Below are positions 25,989 through 34,720 of a stretch of 64,000 bases of DNA, one piece after another. Every line of letters starts with the position of its first letter. Positions within the stretch are counted from its first letter, which is position 1. Source of the DNA: Leptospira bourretii (lineage in GTDB: Bacteria; Spirochaetota; Leptospiria; Leptospirales; Leptospiraceae). The translations under genes were made by a program, and so were the position numbers. A model generated the notes under the pieces. That model ran no database searches. It was not told the DNA's origin and was given only the letters and a program-made list of their open reading frames with translations. The DNA lies in assembly GCF_004770145.1 (NCBI RefSeq), contig NZ_RQFW01000018.1:186001-250000 (forward strand), read 5' to 3'.

Positions 25989-28205
25989 TTATTTCCAACG
26001 ACTCATTCGAAGTGCATTCAAAACAACAGATAAAGAACTGAACGCCATGGCAGCGCCACTCACCCAAGGAAGAAGAAGCCCGGAAGCAGCAATGGGGATT
26101 CCTAATAAATTGTACCCAAGAGCCCAACCAAAATTTTGCCGAATATTCGTGACTGTGTCTTTACCAATTGTGATAAGATCCACAATCCTTTGGATGTCTC
26201 CATTCACAAGCACGACATCTGCCGTTTGGATGGCCACATCAGATCCAGTTCCCATTGCAATCCCCACATCAGCCGAAGCAAGTGCTGGGGCGTCATTGAT
26301 TCCATCTCCAACCATCGCTGAATGGATTTTTTCTGTTTTGAAGGTTGTGATGATTTTGGCTTTTTCCTCAGGAAGGAGTCCGGAATACACTGCTGAGATC
26401 CCCACTAACTTGGCAACTTTGTTTGCAGAATTAGGATGGTCTCCCGTCAAAAGGACTGGTTCAACTCCCATAGATTTTAATGTGGCAATTGCACCCATCG
26501 CATCTTCACGCAAACCATCTTCGATTCGAAAGACAATCATACCATTTGCATTTCCTCGAATGCCAACAAATACCAAACTCGATCCATCTTCTGACCAAAC
26601 TTTCACTGACTCATTCATTGTATCAGAAACAGAAAACCCGTTCTCTTCAACAAATGTCCGTTTGCCGGCAAAGAAGGTATTCCCATTTTGTTCCGACTGG
26701 ATTCCTCCTCCAGGGAAGGTATTGGTTGAAACCATTGGACCTGAACTTTGATACAGATTTTTTTCCTTCCCATACCCAACAATGGCCTTGGCTAAAGGAT
26801 GGTCAGAAGTTTGTTCCATCTGGACAATGTTGATTAAGATTTGGTCTAGATCCGAAAGACTCAATCCATAATGGATCATTTCTGTGACTTTCGGTTTTCC
26901 TTCTGTCAAAGTTCCAGTTTTATCAAAACCAATCCAATTGATTTTTGAAACCGATTCCAAAGCCTCAGCACTACGAAACAATACTCCATGTTTGGCAGCT
27001 CTTCCCGTACCCACAAGTAATGAGATTGGTGTTGCAAGACCGAGGGCACAAGGACAAGCAATCACAAGAATGGCAATACTTGTTTCAATTGCCGAAGTAA
27101 TATCTCCAGGTGTTAAAACAAAATACCAAACAAAAAAATCAACCGCACTAATTGAAATCACAATCGGAACAAAATACGCAGAAATCTGATCTGCGATCCT
27201 TTGGATGGGTGCTTTGGTACCGAGTGACTCTTCCACAGAACGAATGATATGTGAAAGTGTTGTGTCATTCCCTACTTTAGTTGCCTTCACCACTAGCGAA
27301 CCATTTCCATTGACTGTACCACTCAGAATCGAATCACCGATTTTTTTTTCTACTGGCATACTTTCACCAGTTAACATTGATTCATCGGCAAAACTGATTC
27401 CTTCTGCAACAATTCCATCCATCGGGAATCGTTCTCCCGCTTTTACCAATACAAGATCCCCAGTTTTCAAATATTCATTGGGAACCTCTGTCCATATTTC
27501 ATTGGATTGCACAGTGGCAGTCTCTGGGCGGAGTTTGAGTAATGCATTGATCCCATCGCTACTTTTTCCCTTGGCATAATGTTCGATCCATTTACCACCA
27601 AGAATAAAAGTGATAAGAACAGCAGAGGTTTCAAAGTATAAATCTTTACCGAATATACTATAACCGTAAGCAGCACTTGTCCCAATGACAACAAGGACAT
27701 CCATATTGGCAGATCCATTCCTTAGTGCCCGATAGGCAGATTTGTAAAACGGAAATCCAATGATGAACTGAACTGGGAATGCAATTGCCATCTGGACAAA
27801 CCGGTCCATTAAAAAATGTGGCATAGGCATAAAACTTAAAAAACTGAAGTGGGTAACCATTCCATAAAACAATGGTAAGGAAAGGACCAAAGACGAAAGG
27901 AAACGAATTTTTAAATTTCTAGTTTGATCCTTTTGTTTTTTTTCAGTTTCGGATTGTTGATTTGCATCATGAACCAGTGCGGAGTATCCAAGAGATTCTA
28001 CTTTTTTTAATAAAGAATCTACTGTGACGGAATCAGAAGTTCGCAAAAAAACAGATTCTCGAGCAAAGTTGACTCGAACATCAGAAACTCCATCCATTTT
28101 GGCAAGGCCCTTCTCAATGCGAAGGGCACAATTTGCACAGGTCATACCAAAAAGATCTAATGTTCGTTCGGTGGTATTATTTAGCGTTTCCAAGAGAATA
28201 TCCAT
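25989..28205 (-). CDS. copA: Copper-exporting P1B-type ATPase
   Basis: This 738-residue protein (740 if counted from GTG 28211) exports Cu(I). Positions use the longer numbering. One HMA domain carries GMTCANC (22-28). The P-type core follows, with TGES (291-294), the Cu-binding IACPCALGLATP (CPC 386-388), phospho-Asp DKTGT (430-434), SDHPLAKA and MVGDGINDAP. Eight membrane helices are expected. It overlaps the copZ-like gene by about 29 bp. Both lie behind the CueR-type promoter. Confidence 0.95.
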   Translation of the reverse strand: MDILLETLNNTTERTLDLFGMTCANCALRIEKGLAKMDGVSDVRVNFARESVFLRTSDSVTVDSLLKKVESLGYSALVHDANQQSETEKKQKDQTRNLKIRFLSSLVLSLPLFYGMVTHFSFLSFMPMPHFLMDRFVQMAIAFPVQFIIGFPFYKSAYRALRNGSANMDVLVVIGTSAAYGYSIFGKDLYFETSAVLITFILGGKWIEHYAKGKSSDGINALLKLRPETATVQSNEIWTEVPNEYLKTGDLVLVKAGERFPMDGIVAEGISFADESMLTGESMPVEKKIGDSILSGTVNGNGSLVVKATKVGNDTTLSHIIRSVEESLGTKAPIQRIADQISAYFVPIVISISAVDFFVWYFVLTPGDITSAIETSIAILVIACPCALGLATPISLLVGTGRAAKHGVLFRSAEALESVSKINWIGFDKTGTLTEGKPKVTEMIHYGLSLSDLDQILINIVQMEQTSDHPLAKAIVGYGKEKNLYQSSGPMVSTNTFPGGGIQSEQNGNTFFAGKRTFVEENGFSVSDTMNESVKVWSEDGSSLVFVGIRGNANGMIVFRIEDGLREDAMGAIATLKSMGVEPVLLTGDHPNSANKVAKLVGISAVYSGLLPEEKAKIITTFKTEKIHSAMVGDGINDAPALASADVGIAMGTGSDVAIQTADVVLVNGDIQRIVDLITIGKDTVTNIRQNFGWALGYNLLGIPIAASGLLLPWVSGAAMAFSSLSVVLNALRMSRWK

Positions 28206-28380
28206 CCTCACCCAAACGTTCGCGAAGTAAATTCAACTCCGCATCCGTTAAAGATTCTTTCACAGAGACAGTTTTTAAATCTAAATTTGCAGTTGCCTCT
28301 TTTCCATTCTCTGCAAACACTTTCTCTACAGTTTTTTTACAATGCCCGCAAGTCATTCCTTCTATTTCATAATTAACCAT
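28177..28380 (-). CDS. CopZ-like heavy-metal-associated domain protein
   Basis: This is a 67-residue single HMA domain with the metal-binding motif GMTCGHC (8-14) and a typical beta-alpha-beta pattern. It is a probable cytoplasmic copper chaperone for CopA. It overlaps the His-rich secreted gene by eight bases upstream and copA downstream, so all three form one operon. Confidence 0.9.
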   Translation of the reverse strand: MVNYEIEGMTCGHCKKTVEKVFAENGKEATANLDLKTVSVKESLTDAELNLLRERLGEDGYSLGNAK

Positions 28381-28807
28381 GATGATGCTCCTTCTTTTCT
28401 TCCTTAACCTCAGATAACGGGAGTTTGTATCTTACTTCCGCACCTTTTTGAAAATTCCATTCAGGAGAAAGAATCAATTCTCCCTCCAAAACAGAACTTC
28501 CCTTGGGAATTTCACAATAAAAATGATCAGGATGGCCTGCACATTTTAATGGGAATTCTTTTCCATTTGATACAACCTTACCTTGTAACTTCGAATTTTT
28601 GGAAGTAGGATTTTCAAAATTAATATCAAGTAGATACACTTTAAATCCCAAATTTTGGTAAGGAAGCACTTCCGTGTGGAAAGCCCCTGGCATCCGAATC
28701 ACACCTCCGTGAGGGCCGGGTTTGTGTTCTCCGTGCGCTGACATCTGATTGGCACTAACCAGAAAAACCAAAACCATAAGTTTGACAAATTTTTTGATTG
28801 GCTTCAT
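28373..28807 (-). CDS. Secreted His-rich protein of the copper operon
   Basis: This 144-residue protein has a signal peptide (KFVKLMVLVFLVSANQMSA). The mature protein starts HGEHKPGPHGGVIRMPGAFH and ends KKEHHHG. The His-rich ends and GPHGG-x-V motif resemble periplasmic metal-binding proteins of heavy-metal efflux operons. AGGAG lies six bases before its ATG. As first gene of the operon it is likely the most strongly expressed; a role in sequestering periplasmic copper is inferred. Confidence 0.75.
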   Translation of the reverse strand: MKPIKKFVKLMVLVFLVSANQMSAHGEHKPGPHGGVIRMPGAFHTEVLPYQNLGFKVYLLDINFENPTSKNSKLQGKVVSNGKEFPLKCAGHPDHFYCEIPKGSSVLEGELILSPEWNFQKGAEVRYKLPLSEVKEEKKEHHHG

Positions 28808-28833
28808 GATAACTCCTCTGTTAACATAAATCC

Positions 28834-28864
28834 AGTCTAAACCTTCCTACGATTGGAAGGTCAA
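28834..28864 (-). promoter_or_regulatory. CueR-type operator/promoter of the copper operon
   Basis: On the minus strand: -35 TTGACC (28859-28864), 19-base spacer, -10 TAGACT (28834-28839). Inside the spacer and overlapping the -35 is the inverted repeat ACCTTCC-N7-GGAAGGT (28841-28861). A 19-bp spacer and this dyad are the hallmarks of MerR-family activated promoters. The half sites match the E. coli copA CueR box as I remember it. Confidence 0.9.
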
Positions 28865-28918
28865 TAGCCGATTTCATTTTTTTTACTATTTTTCTAAATT
28901 TTTTTTTGGGAGAACCTT

Positions 28919-29308
28919 ATGAATATTGGAGAACTTTCTAAAGAATCCGGAGTCAGCGCAAAACTCATCCGTCATTATGAAGGTATCGGACTCATTCCAG
29001 AAGCAGGTAGAACTGAAAATGGCTATAGATCCTATACAACCGATGACATCCACTACTTACGTTTTATCAAAAGATCAAGAGAACTTGGTTTCCCTTTGGA
29101 AGATATAAAAAGTTTACTTGGGTTATGGAAAAACAAGTCACGAAGTAGCAAACAAGTAAAGTTACTTGCAGAAAAACATTTAAATGATTTAGATTTAAAA
29201 CTAAAACAACTAAAGGATATGTCTGATACTTTAAAAAATCTCGTCAAACATTGCCATGGCGATCATAGGCCTGACTGTCCCATTCTAAAAAACTTGGAAC
29301 AAACCTAA
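28919..29308 (+). CDS. CueR-like copper-responsive MerR regulator
   Basis: This 129-residue protein has an N-terminal MerR HTH (MNIGELSKESGVSAKLIRHY) and a long dimerisation helix. The metal loop C112-HGDHRPD-C120 has the CueR spacing and numbering, and S77 is the residue that marks monovalent-ion (Cu+/Ag+) sensors. GGGAGA lies five bases before ATG 28919. It diverges from the copper operon across 111 bases containing the dyad described above, so it almost certainly regulates it. Confidence 0.93.
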   Translation: MNIGELSKESGVSAKLIRHYEGIGLIPEAGRTENGYRSYTTDDIHYLRFIKRSRELGFPLEDIKSLLGLWKNKSRSSKQVKLLAEKHLNDLDLKLKQLKDMSDTLKNLVKHCHGDHRPDCPILKNLEQT

Positions 29309-29324
29309 TCGAGAAAAATATAAT

Positions 29325-30431
29325 TTATAAATCTTTTTTGAGAACATCGGCAATCATTCGAGTGGCCACTTCATTGATATGAATATCTCCATTTTGTAAC
29401 AAATCCGTTCTGTATCTCATAAAGTTTCGTAAATCGATAAATGGAATATGATTTTCTTTGGTCAACCGGATCAAATCCAAAACCAACTCGGAATCAGATT
29501 CCAACCAACTAGGGTTCATTTGAAATCCTATGTTTTTATAAATTTCATAACGAGTTCTATCATATTCAACTTCCAATGGAAGATAAACTACCCTTAATTG
29601 TTTGCCGTCTTTTTCTATTTGGTCTTTTAGTTGGAAAAAAATCCGACTCCATCGTTCAAAATTTATTTTTGCAAACGATTTTGTATCAAGAGCACTCGAA
29701 AGGTAGGTCGGACTAATTTGGTATAAAGTTTTAAGCGGAAGAAAATCTACGACCTCATTTTTTTTTGACTTATGAGTGGATGGTGAATAAGGAAATTTTG
29801 ATACTCTCTCCAACTCGTCTTCCATTCGTTTTTGAATGGATACAAAGTATTTTTTTTTCAAATACAAACGAGTAGCTTTTGGAAAAAAAAATGATGAAAA
29901 CTGAAGATACATTTTTTGGTGATTTACAAAATGTAAATAGTCAGGAGTATCTCCTGTTTCATAAATATCATTACCATAAACGATTAAGTATACAGTTTTT
30001 TCTTTTAAGTAGGGACTTACCTTTTGATACATCGAAAATTCGTTTTCTAAAGTAAACCCAGGAATCCCAACGTTTGTCCATTGGCAGTTTGTCTCTCGAT
30101 TTAAAATTTCAGAAAAAGTATCCTTCCAAAAAATTCCGGAACCAAATGTTTGAGAATCACCTAATAACAAATAACCGCAACTAAAGTTACTTTTTGTACT
30201 ACCGATTCGAACCCCAAATTCATTGATTTGCCCAAATTCTCTTTCACCTTGTCGAAAATAAGGAATTTTTCTGCTTACAGGGAAATGGTAATGGCCATAG
30301 GAAGATTCTAAAAACCCAAAGGAATCAATGGTTCTCGTCACAAACAATGACCCACAAAAGAACACAATGGCATAAAAAGTCAATTTTATGGATTTAGAAA
30401 GAAAAGTGGCTTTGTGAATATCTTTTTTCAT
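29325..30431 (-). CDS. Membrane-anchored SGNH/GDSL-like hydrolase
   Basis: This protein of about 368 residues begins at ATG 30431; the frame extends 23 codons further, but that part lacks sense. A single N-terminal membrane span (SIKLTFYAIVFFCGSLFVT) precedes the SGNH fold. Block I is LLLGDSQTFGSG, the block III Asn is probably in VYGNDIY, and the DxxH-like element is GDIHINEVATR near the C-terminus. Such proteins often modify surface polysaccharides (acetyl transfer or removal). The start codon lies on the same bases as the frame of the divergent membrane protein. Confidence 0.7.
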   Translation of the reverse strand: MKKDIHKATFLSKSIKLTFYAIVFFCGSLFVTRTIDSFGFLESSYGHYHFPVSRKIPYFRQGEREFGQINEFGVRIGSTKSNFSCGYLLLGDSQTFGSGIFWKDTFSEILNRETNCQWTNVGIPGFTLENEFSMYQKVSPYLKEKTVYLIVYGNDIYETGDTPDYLHFVNHQKMYLQFSSFFFPKATRLYLKKKYFVSIQKRMEDELERVSKFPYSPSTHKSKKNEVVDFLPLKTLYQISPTYLSSALDTKSFAKINFERWSRIFFQLKDQIEKDGKQLRVVYLPLEVEYDRTRYEIYKNIGFQMNPSWLESDSELVLDLIRLTKENHIPFIDLRNFMRYRTDLLQNGDIHINEVATRMIADVLKKDL

Positions 30432-30445
30432 TGCGGATCTTTGGA

Positions 30446-31909
30446 ATGGAAGAAGAGTATACCTGTTTTCGATTTCACATGGATCAATCAAAAAAAGCAA
30501 TAGGTTTCTTTGTTAGTTTGGGAATTTTGGTTTTAGGTTTTTTGTTCTTCAATACAAAACAAATCGATCCATTTTCTGATTTTGCACTTTTGGAATGGCA
30601 AATCAAGTTAGCGCTCCAAGGTAAATTTTATTTACCTTATGATTCCTCTTTGTTAGATCCGAATTTCCAATTTTTCCCTTTACCAGATCTTTTTTTCCAT
30701 GTACACAAAGGATTTGTATACTCCACTTTCCCAAATTTTTATCCAATTTTTTCGGCCCCGTTTTATGTTATCAATGGACCTTTCGGGATTAGAATCGTAC
30801 AATTCGTTTTATTTTTTGTTTCAATTTTTATTTTCTATCAAATCAAAAAAGATGGAATTGCCACAATACTTTTGTTATTTGGATCATCAATACCGCTCTA
30901 TATTTTTTTGATTCATGATACAATTGTATTTTTCTTTTTAGAAATTTCCATATTATACCTGCTTCATCGCAAATGGAATGTATTACCTGGAATCTTATCA
31001 ATCTGTTTAGTTTGGATGCGACCGGAAATGGCAGTTTCCATTTTTCTCATTCTCTTTTTTTTCTCTAAAGAGAAGAATTGGAAAAATATCACCATTACAT
31101 TTATGCTGACAGGGTTTGTTTTTTCTATTGTTAATAAAATAACATTAGGTACTTTTTTTCCCCTCCGTTTTGTGAAAAGCCCGGAATTCCACTTTAGCAC
31201 AGAAACAAGTTTGTTTTTATTAAAAATTTTATTAGAACAAATTCCTATTTTTATTTTATTCATTATCTATTTGATAAAGGCAATCAGCCAGAAAAAGAAT
31301 TTATACCAATACATCACAATCATTTTCGTTACTTTCTTATTGGTTCTCATTTCACCCAATACAGGAGGGCATAATACACCTAGGTATTTTTACGGACTCT
31401 TTCCTCTGTATATTCTTTTACTCAGAAACAATGACATTGAAACAAGAAGTACTAAATTCACAAAAACATGGGGAGTTCTTTGTTTCATTCTTTCATTGTA
31501 TCAAATTAATTTACTTTTTCAAAAATCAAAAGAACTGATAAAAATTTCAAAATACCAAACAAATACAGTGTCTGAAATTACAAAATTAGAAAACAAAGTT
31601 TTGGTTTTTAATAATTCCGATTTTTCTTTTGTAAGTTTACCTGTTTTAGAAAATATATCTTCCCTTCAGACCAAAAAAGATATATTGTTACTCAGACCAA
31701 ATTTTAGTAAAAAGACATTCATCCAAATTTTATCTGCAAAAAATGCCGACTCATTTGTTTTTTTAGAACTCCCTCCTTCGCCAATTCCACTCGGTCCAAT
31801 TGTAACGGACCCAGAGAATAAAAAGTTGGGAGAATACAAAGAGGAAAAAAATTATCAATTACCGAATGCCTTACTCCCCATTCAAATAACGGAATACAAA
31901 CGCCAATGA
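30446..31909 (+). CDS. Multi-span membrane protein, probable GT-C-type glycosyltransferase
   Basis: This product of about 487 residues has roughly ten hydrophobic segments. The first loop after TM1 contains DPFSDFALLEWQIKLALQG, in the position of the acidic loop motif of GT-C (PMT/ArnT-like) enzymes. The C-terminal soluble tail holds residues such as ENKVLVFNNSDFSFVSLP. Start candidates are ATG 30446 and ATG 30479; the frame also runs back to a TTG at 30431. The function is inferred from topology alone. Its stop overlaps the next ATG (ATGA). Confidence 0.5.
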   Translation: MEEEYTCFRFHMDQSKKAIGFFVSLGILVLGFLFFNTKQIDPFSDFALLEWQIKLALQGKFYLPYDSSLLDPNFQFFPLPDLFFHVHKGFVYSTFPNFYPIFSAPFYVINGPFGIRIVQFVLFFVSIFIFYQIKKDGIATILLLFGSSIPLYIFLIHDTIVFFFLEISILYLLHRKWNVLPGILSICLVWMRPEMAVSIFLILFFFSKEKNWKNITITFMLTGFVFSIVNKITLGTFFPLRFVKSPEFHFSTETSLFLLKILLEQIPIFILFIIYLIKAISQKKNLYQYITIIFVTFLLVLISPNTGGHNTPRYFYGLFPLYILLLRNNDIETRSTKFTKTWGVLCFILSLYQINLLFQKSKELIKISKYQTNTVSEITKLENKVLVFNNSDFSFVSLPVLENISSLQTKKDILLLRPNFSKKTFIQILSAKNADSFVFLELPPSPIPLGPIVTDPENKKLGEYKEEKNYQLPNALLPIQITEYKRQ

Positions 31910-32820
31910 ATACAAAACAATGCCCAAGCTGTGGAAGTACCAATATTTACCAAGAGTCCGCGACAGTGTATCGCTGTGGGGATTGTTTTGATCGCCTGCC
32001 AACAGGAAGTATGGTTGATCTCCCGCCTCCAAAAGTATATGGAACACAACAAAAATCAGAAACTAATCCACTTGGAAATTGGAAAAACCTGATCACAGGG
32101 ATCGTTGTGGTTTGGGTTGTGTTAGGATCTTCTGTGTTTACATACTTTAAAAATCTCCAATTGAGCCAAGGTAATTCAGAAGAAGAAACTACAACCATCA
32201 AGATAGATCCCAATTTGGAATCCATAGAAATCAATCCAGAAGGAGAATTTCAATTTACAACACCAATTCCAGACGGGATTGGGAACATATACATCGTTGG
32301 GAAATTCACTAACAAAAGTGGACAAACATTACTAATGCCCAAGTTTACTGTTGATTTATTAAACGAAGAAGGAACAATCGTTGGATCAAACGAAGGTTAT
32401 GCAGAAAAGAATGTTGTTTCAGATGGAGAATCTGTCATTTTTCAAGTGTTAGCTGAAAAAGCACCGAACTTTTCTAATTTCGAAACTAAAGTCACAGCCA
32501 CAACCATACCAGATGATCAGAAAAGACCAGAACTAGTATTAAAAGAAATTGATTTCAAACGAAATGCATACAAAGAAATAAAACTTGTTGGAAAAATCAA
32601 AAACAAAGGAATGACAACTGCAAACTTTACGCGCATCACTTGTTTGCTCATCGACAAACAAAACAAAACGATCGATTACGGAAGTATTAGTTTAGAAAAA
32701 GAAGATTTTTTACCAAAAGAATCACTAAACTTTGAAATTAATTTTGCAAGGGCAAAAAAAATTCCAGATTCTTACTATTGCGAAACCGATTCTATTTTAA
32801 AAGAAAATATAAATCAATAA
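31906..32820 (+). CDS. Zinc-ribbon membrane protein with FxLYD-like domain
   Basis: This 304-residue protein has an N-terminal zinc ribbon (CPSCGS at 6-11 and CGDC at 24-27), then a membrane segment (NLITGIVVVWVVLGSSVFTY). An extracytoplasmic beta domain follows in which IVGKFTNKSGQTLLMPKFTV and KLVGKIKNKGMTTANFTRIT repeat the FxLYD theme (N-K-x-G-x-x-x-x-F-x-x-x). The function is unknown. ATGA overlap with the preceding membrane protein suggests a shared transcript. Confidence 0.7.
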   Translation: MNTKQCPSCGSTNIYQESATVYRCGDCFDRLPTGSMVDLPPPKVYGTQQKSETNPLGNWKNLITGIVVVWVVLGSSVFTYFKNLQLSQGNSEEETTTIKIDPNLESIEINPEGEFQFTTPIPDGIGNIYIVGKFTNKSGQTLLMPKFTVDLLNEEGTIVGSNEGYAEKNVVSDGESVIFQVLAEKAPNFSNFETKVTATTIPDDQKRPELVLKEIDFKRNAYKEIKLVGKIKNKGMTTANFTRITCLLIDKQNKTIDYGSISLEKEDFLPKESLNFEINFARAKKIPDSYYCETDSILKENINQ

Positions 32821-32826
32821 AACGGA

Positions 32827-33132
32827 TTAGTCCCAATGCTTATGCAGGACTCTATAAAAATTGTCGATTGATTTATCTAAATTATGAGATCTCCAATAGG
32901 GATTGGCTTCTAACGCATCTTGAACAGATTTTACAACATTCCGAGTGAAGCTAGTGCGTTCTATTTTTGAACCAGTTTCTAGTTTTTCAAAATTGGTATT
33001 ACGAATGGAAAGTTCTTTTTTAATGGCTGTAGAGATGACCAAAACTGCTTCTTCTGATGTTAGGCGGTGTTCCATAACGAGCAACTCGGCCGCTTCCTTG
33101 ATCAATTTTAGTTGCCTTTGACTCACCGACAT
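32827..33132 (-). CDS. Hypothetical helical protein
   Basis: This 101-residue soluble, basic protein has a predicted helical N-half (RQLKLIKEAAELLVMEHRLT) and a C-end DNFYRVLHKHWD. No family is recognised. It is convergent with the zinc-ribbon gene (6-base gap) and divergent from the STAS gene. Confidence 0.6.
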   Translation of the reverse strand: MSVSQRQLKLIKEAAELLVMEHRLTSEEAVLVISTAIKKELSIRNTNFEKLETGSKIERTSFTRNVVKSVQDALEANPYWRSHNLDKSIDNFYRVLHKHWD

Positions 33133-33246
33133 ACAAAACCAAATTCAATCCCATCATAAAAAGATTTGAAAAACAATTCAGAAACAAAAAATCAAACTGG
33201 AAAAATCCTTTCAAAATTTACGAACTTATAAAAATAGTTTTAAACC

Positions 33247-33531
33247 TTGGCAATTGTAATCGAAATCAAGAACAATGATCTTTCTTTTGATGGACTCAGT
33301 GGATTCCGGGAAAGAATTATGTCTACCATTCACAATACGAAGGAAGATGTGGTCTTGGACTTTACTGAAATCTCCATGTCTTTGGATAGCGCGACCATTG
33401 GTGAATTGATGAAGTTTCATTCTGCACTGGAATCCCAACACCTACAATTACAAATCCGAGGGGTCAATAAACTCATTCGCACTGTCTTTCGATTGAACAA
33501 ACTCGACACCATCCTCCACTTAATCGACTAA
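33247..33531 (+). CDS. STAS-domain protein (anti-sigma factor antagonist-like)
   Basis: This 94-residue single STAS fold has a first strand AIVIEIKNNDLSFDGLSG, a helix, then DVVLDFTEISMSLDSATIGE, where D-x-S-x-x-x-G is the expected phospho-Ser neighbourhood (here SLDSAT), and a final QLQIRGVNKLIRTVFRLNKL. Proteins of this size are anti-anti-sigma factors. The only upstream start is TTG 33247, directly after an in-frame stop, with no ribosome site. No anti-sigma kinase is adjacent. Confidence 0.75.
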   Translation: MAIVIEIKNNDLSFDGLSGFRERIMSTIHNTKEDVVLDFTEISMSLDSATIGELMKFHSALESQHLQLQIRGVNKLIRTVFRLNKLDTILHLID

Positions 33532-33604
33532 AGTATACGTAAGAGTACGAATCAGTCTAATCTAATTTCTACAGGTCTTTCCTTTCCATTTCGTCTGATT
33601 GTAG

Positions 33605-34720
33605 ATGAAAGCATTCTGGCTCATCCTTTTCATTTTCATTTTCACAACTTGTTCTCAGAGAAAAACGGATTCCCTACTTTGGCTTTTTCCTTTGCTTGGG
33701 ACCACAAACACTACACAGAGCCTTCCTGATGAGCCCACAAACCCAGTAGCTGTGACAGTCCCCACCTCCGTCCAACTGACAATTCTACCACCAGAGTCAA
33801 CAGAAACACTTTGTCCAACTTATGGAGGACTTTTTATTCAATACATAGAAGGAGAAGAAAGAACATGTTCTCCTTCCGAACAAAATGCCAGTTGTGTCAG
33901 TGTGAAAAATAATGAAAATGGATTACCAATTTTCTTGGATCCAAGGTCTTATGTGGGTATTGAATTCCCAACGACTTTCGAAGTTGGAAATCATTTATTT
34001 CCTAAAGATAAAAAATCTAGTTTATTTTGTTTTTTAATGCCTATCCCCACAGATTCAAGCCATATGGAAATGTATAGTTTTCAAAACCAATCAAACAATG
34101 CCTCACTGAATAATTGTTACTACAATTTAACGGAAACTCGTTGTGTAGATACATTCCCTCTACTTGGAAGTGCAAGGTTTACAATTCCAAAAGAATTTCC
34201 AATTGATGTTTCAGATGGAAATGGTCATGCAGGATCGCATACCTTGGAACTTAAGTTTGTAACAGATGATGATCTTTTTACGACATGTATCTATATTGGG
34301 AATGAGCATAGTAAGTTACCAGGATTTACAGCAAATGCTTACATTGCTGGGAACTCGGAGTTAAAGGGAAAAACAGGATACTGCATTCAGTGTGAATCCA
34401 ACTATTGTAATTCGATAGATCCAGTCACAGGTCTCATCACTCCATCCGTTCAGGTGAATCGATTTATAATTCCAGTTGGCGAAAGATTTACTGTAAAAAA
34501 CGAAATTTCATTATCCGTTATTAAAGGACAAGGACCTTTCAAACACACGACACGTTGGACCATTGAGAACTTTCAACAAATTATAAGTTTTGAGGAACTA
34601 TCTGTGTTACCTGCGAGTAGCATATTCCTTCTTTGGTTTATTGTCCCTACCTTCGTCATGATTTTTTATTTTTATCATAAAAAGTGGAAACACTTGTTAA
34701 AGAAAAAAACTAACGAATAG
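33605..34720 (+). CDS. Lipoprotein with a C-terminal membrane segment
   Basis: This 371-residue protein has a short lipoprotein signal (KAFWLILFIFIFTTC, Cys at 16). A Ser/Thr/Pro-rich linker and a Cys-containing beta-rich domain follow (CPTYGGLFIQYIEGEERTC; YCIQCESNYCNS). The C-terminus is hydrophobic then basic: FLLWFIVPTFVMIFYFYHKKW. A lipid anchor plus a C-terminal span with a basic end is unusual and looks like a sorting or tail-anchor signal. No family is recognised. The 3' end overlaps the convergent kinase by 11 bases. Confidence 0.6.
   Translation: MKAFWLILFIFIFTTCSQRKTDSLLWLFPLLGTTNTTQSLPDEPTNPVAVTVPTSVQLTILPPESTETLCPTYGGLFIQYIEGEERTCSPSEQNASCVSVKNNENGLPIFLDPRSYVGIEFPTTFEVGNHLFPKDKKSSLFCFLMPIPTDSSHMEMYSFQNQSNNASLNNCYYNLTETRCVDTFPLLGSARFTIPKEFPIDVSDGNGHAGSHTLELKFVTDDDLFTTCIYIGNEHSKLPGFTANAYIAGNSELKGKTGYCIQCESNYCNSIDPVTGLITPSVQVNRFIIPVGERFTVKNEISLSVIKGQGPFKHTTRWTIENFQQIISFEELSVLPASSIFLLWFIVPTFVMIFYFYHKKWKHLLKKKTNE

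Noticed and set aside
25930..26751. 273-codon plus-strand frame antisense to copA
   Set aside because: Its sequence mirrors copA codon usage and shows no family features; copA itself is complete and unmistakable.
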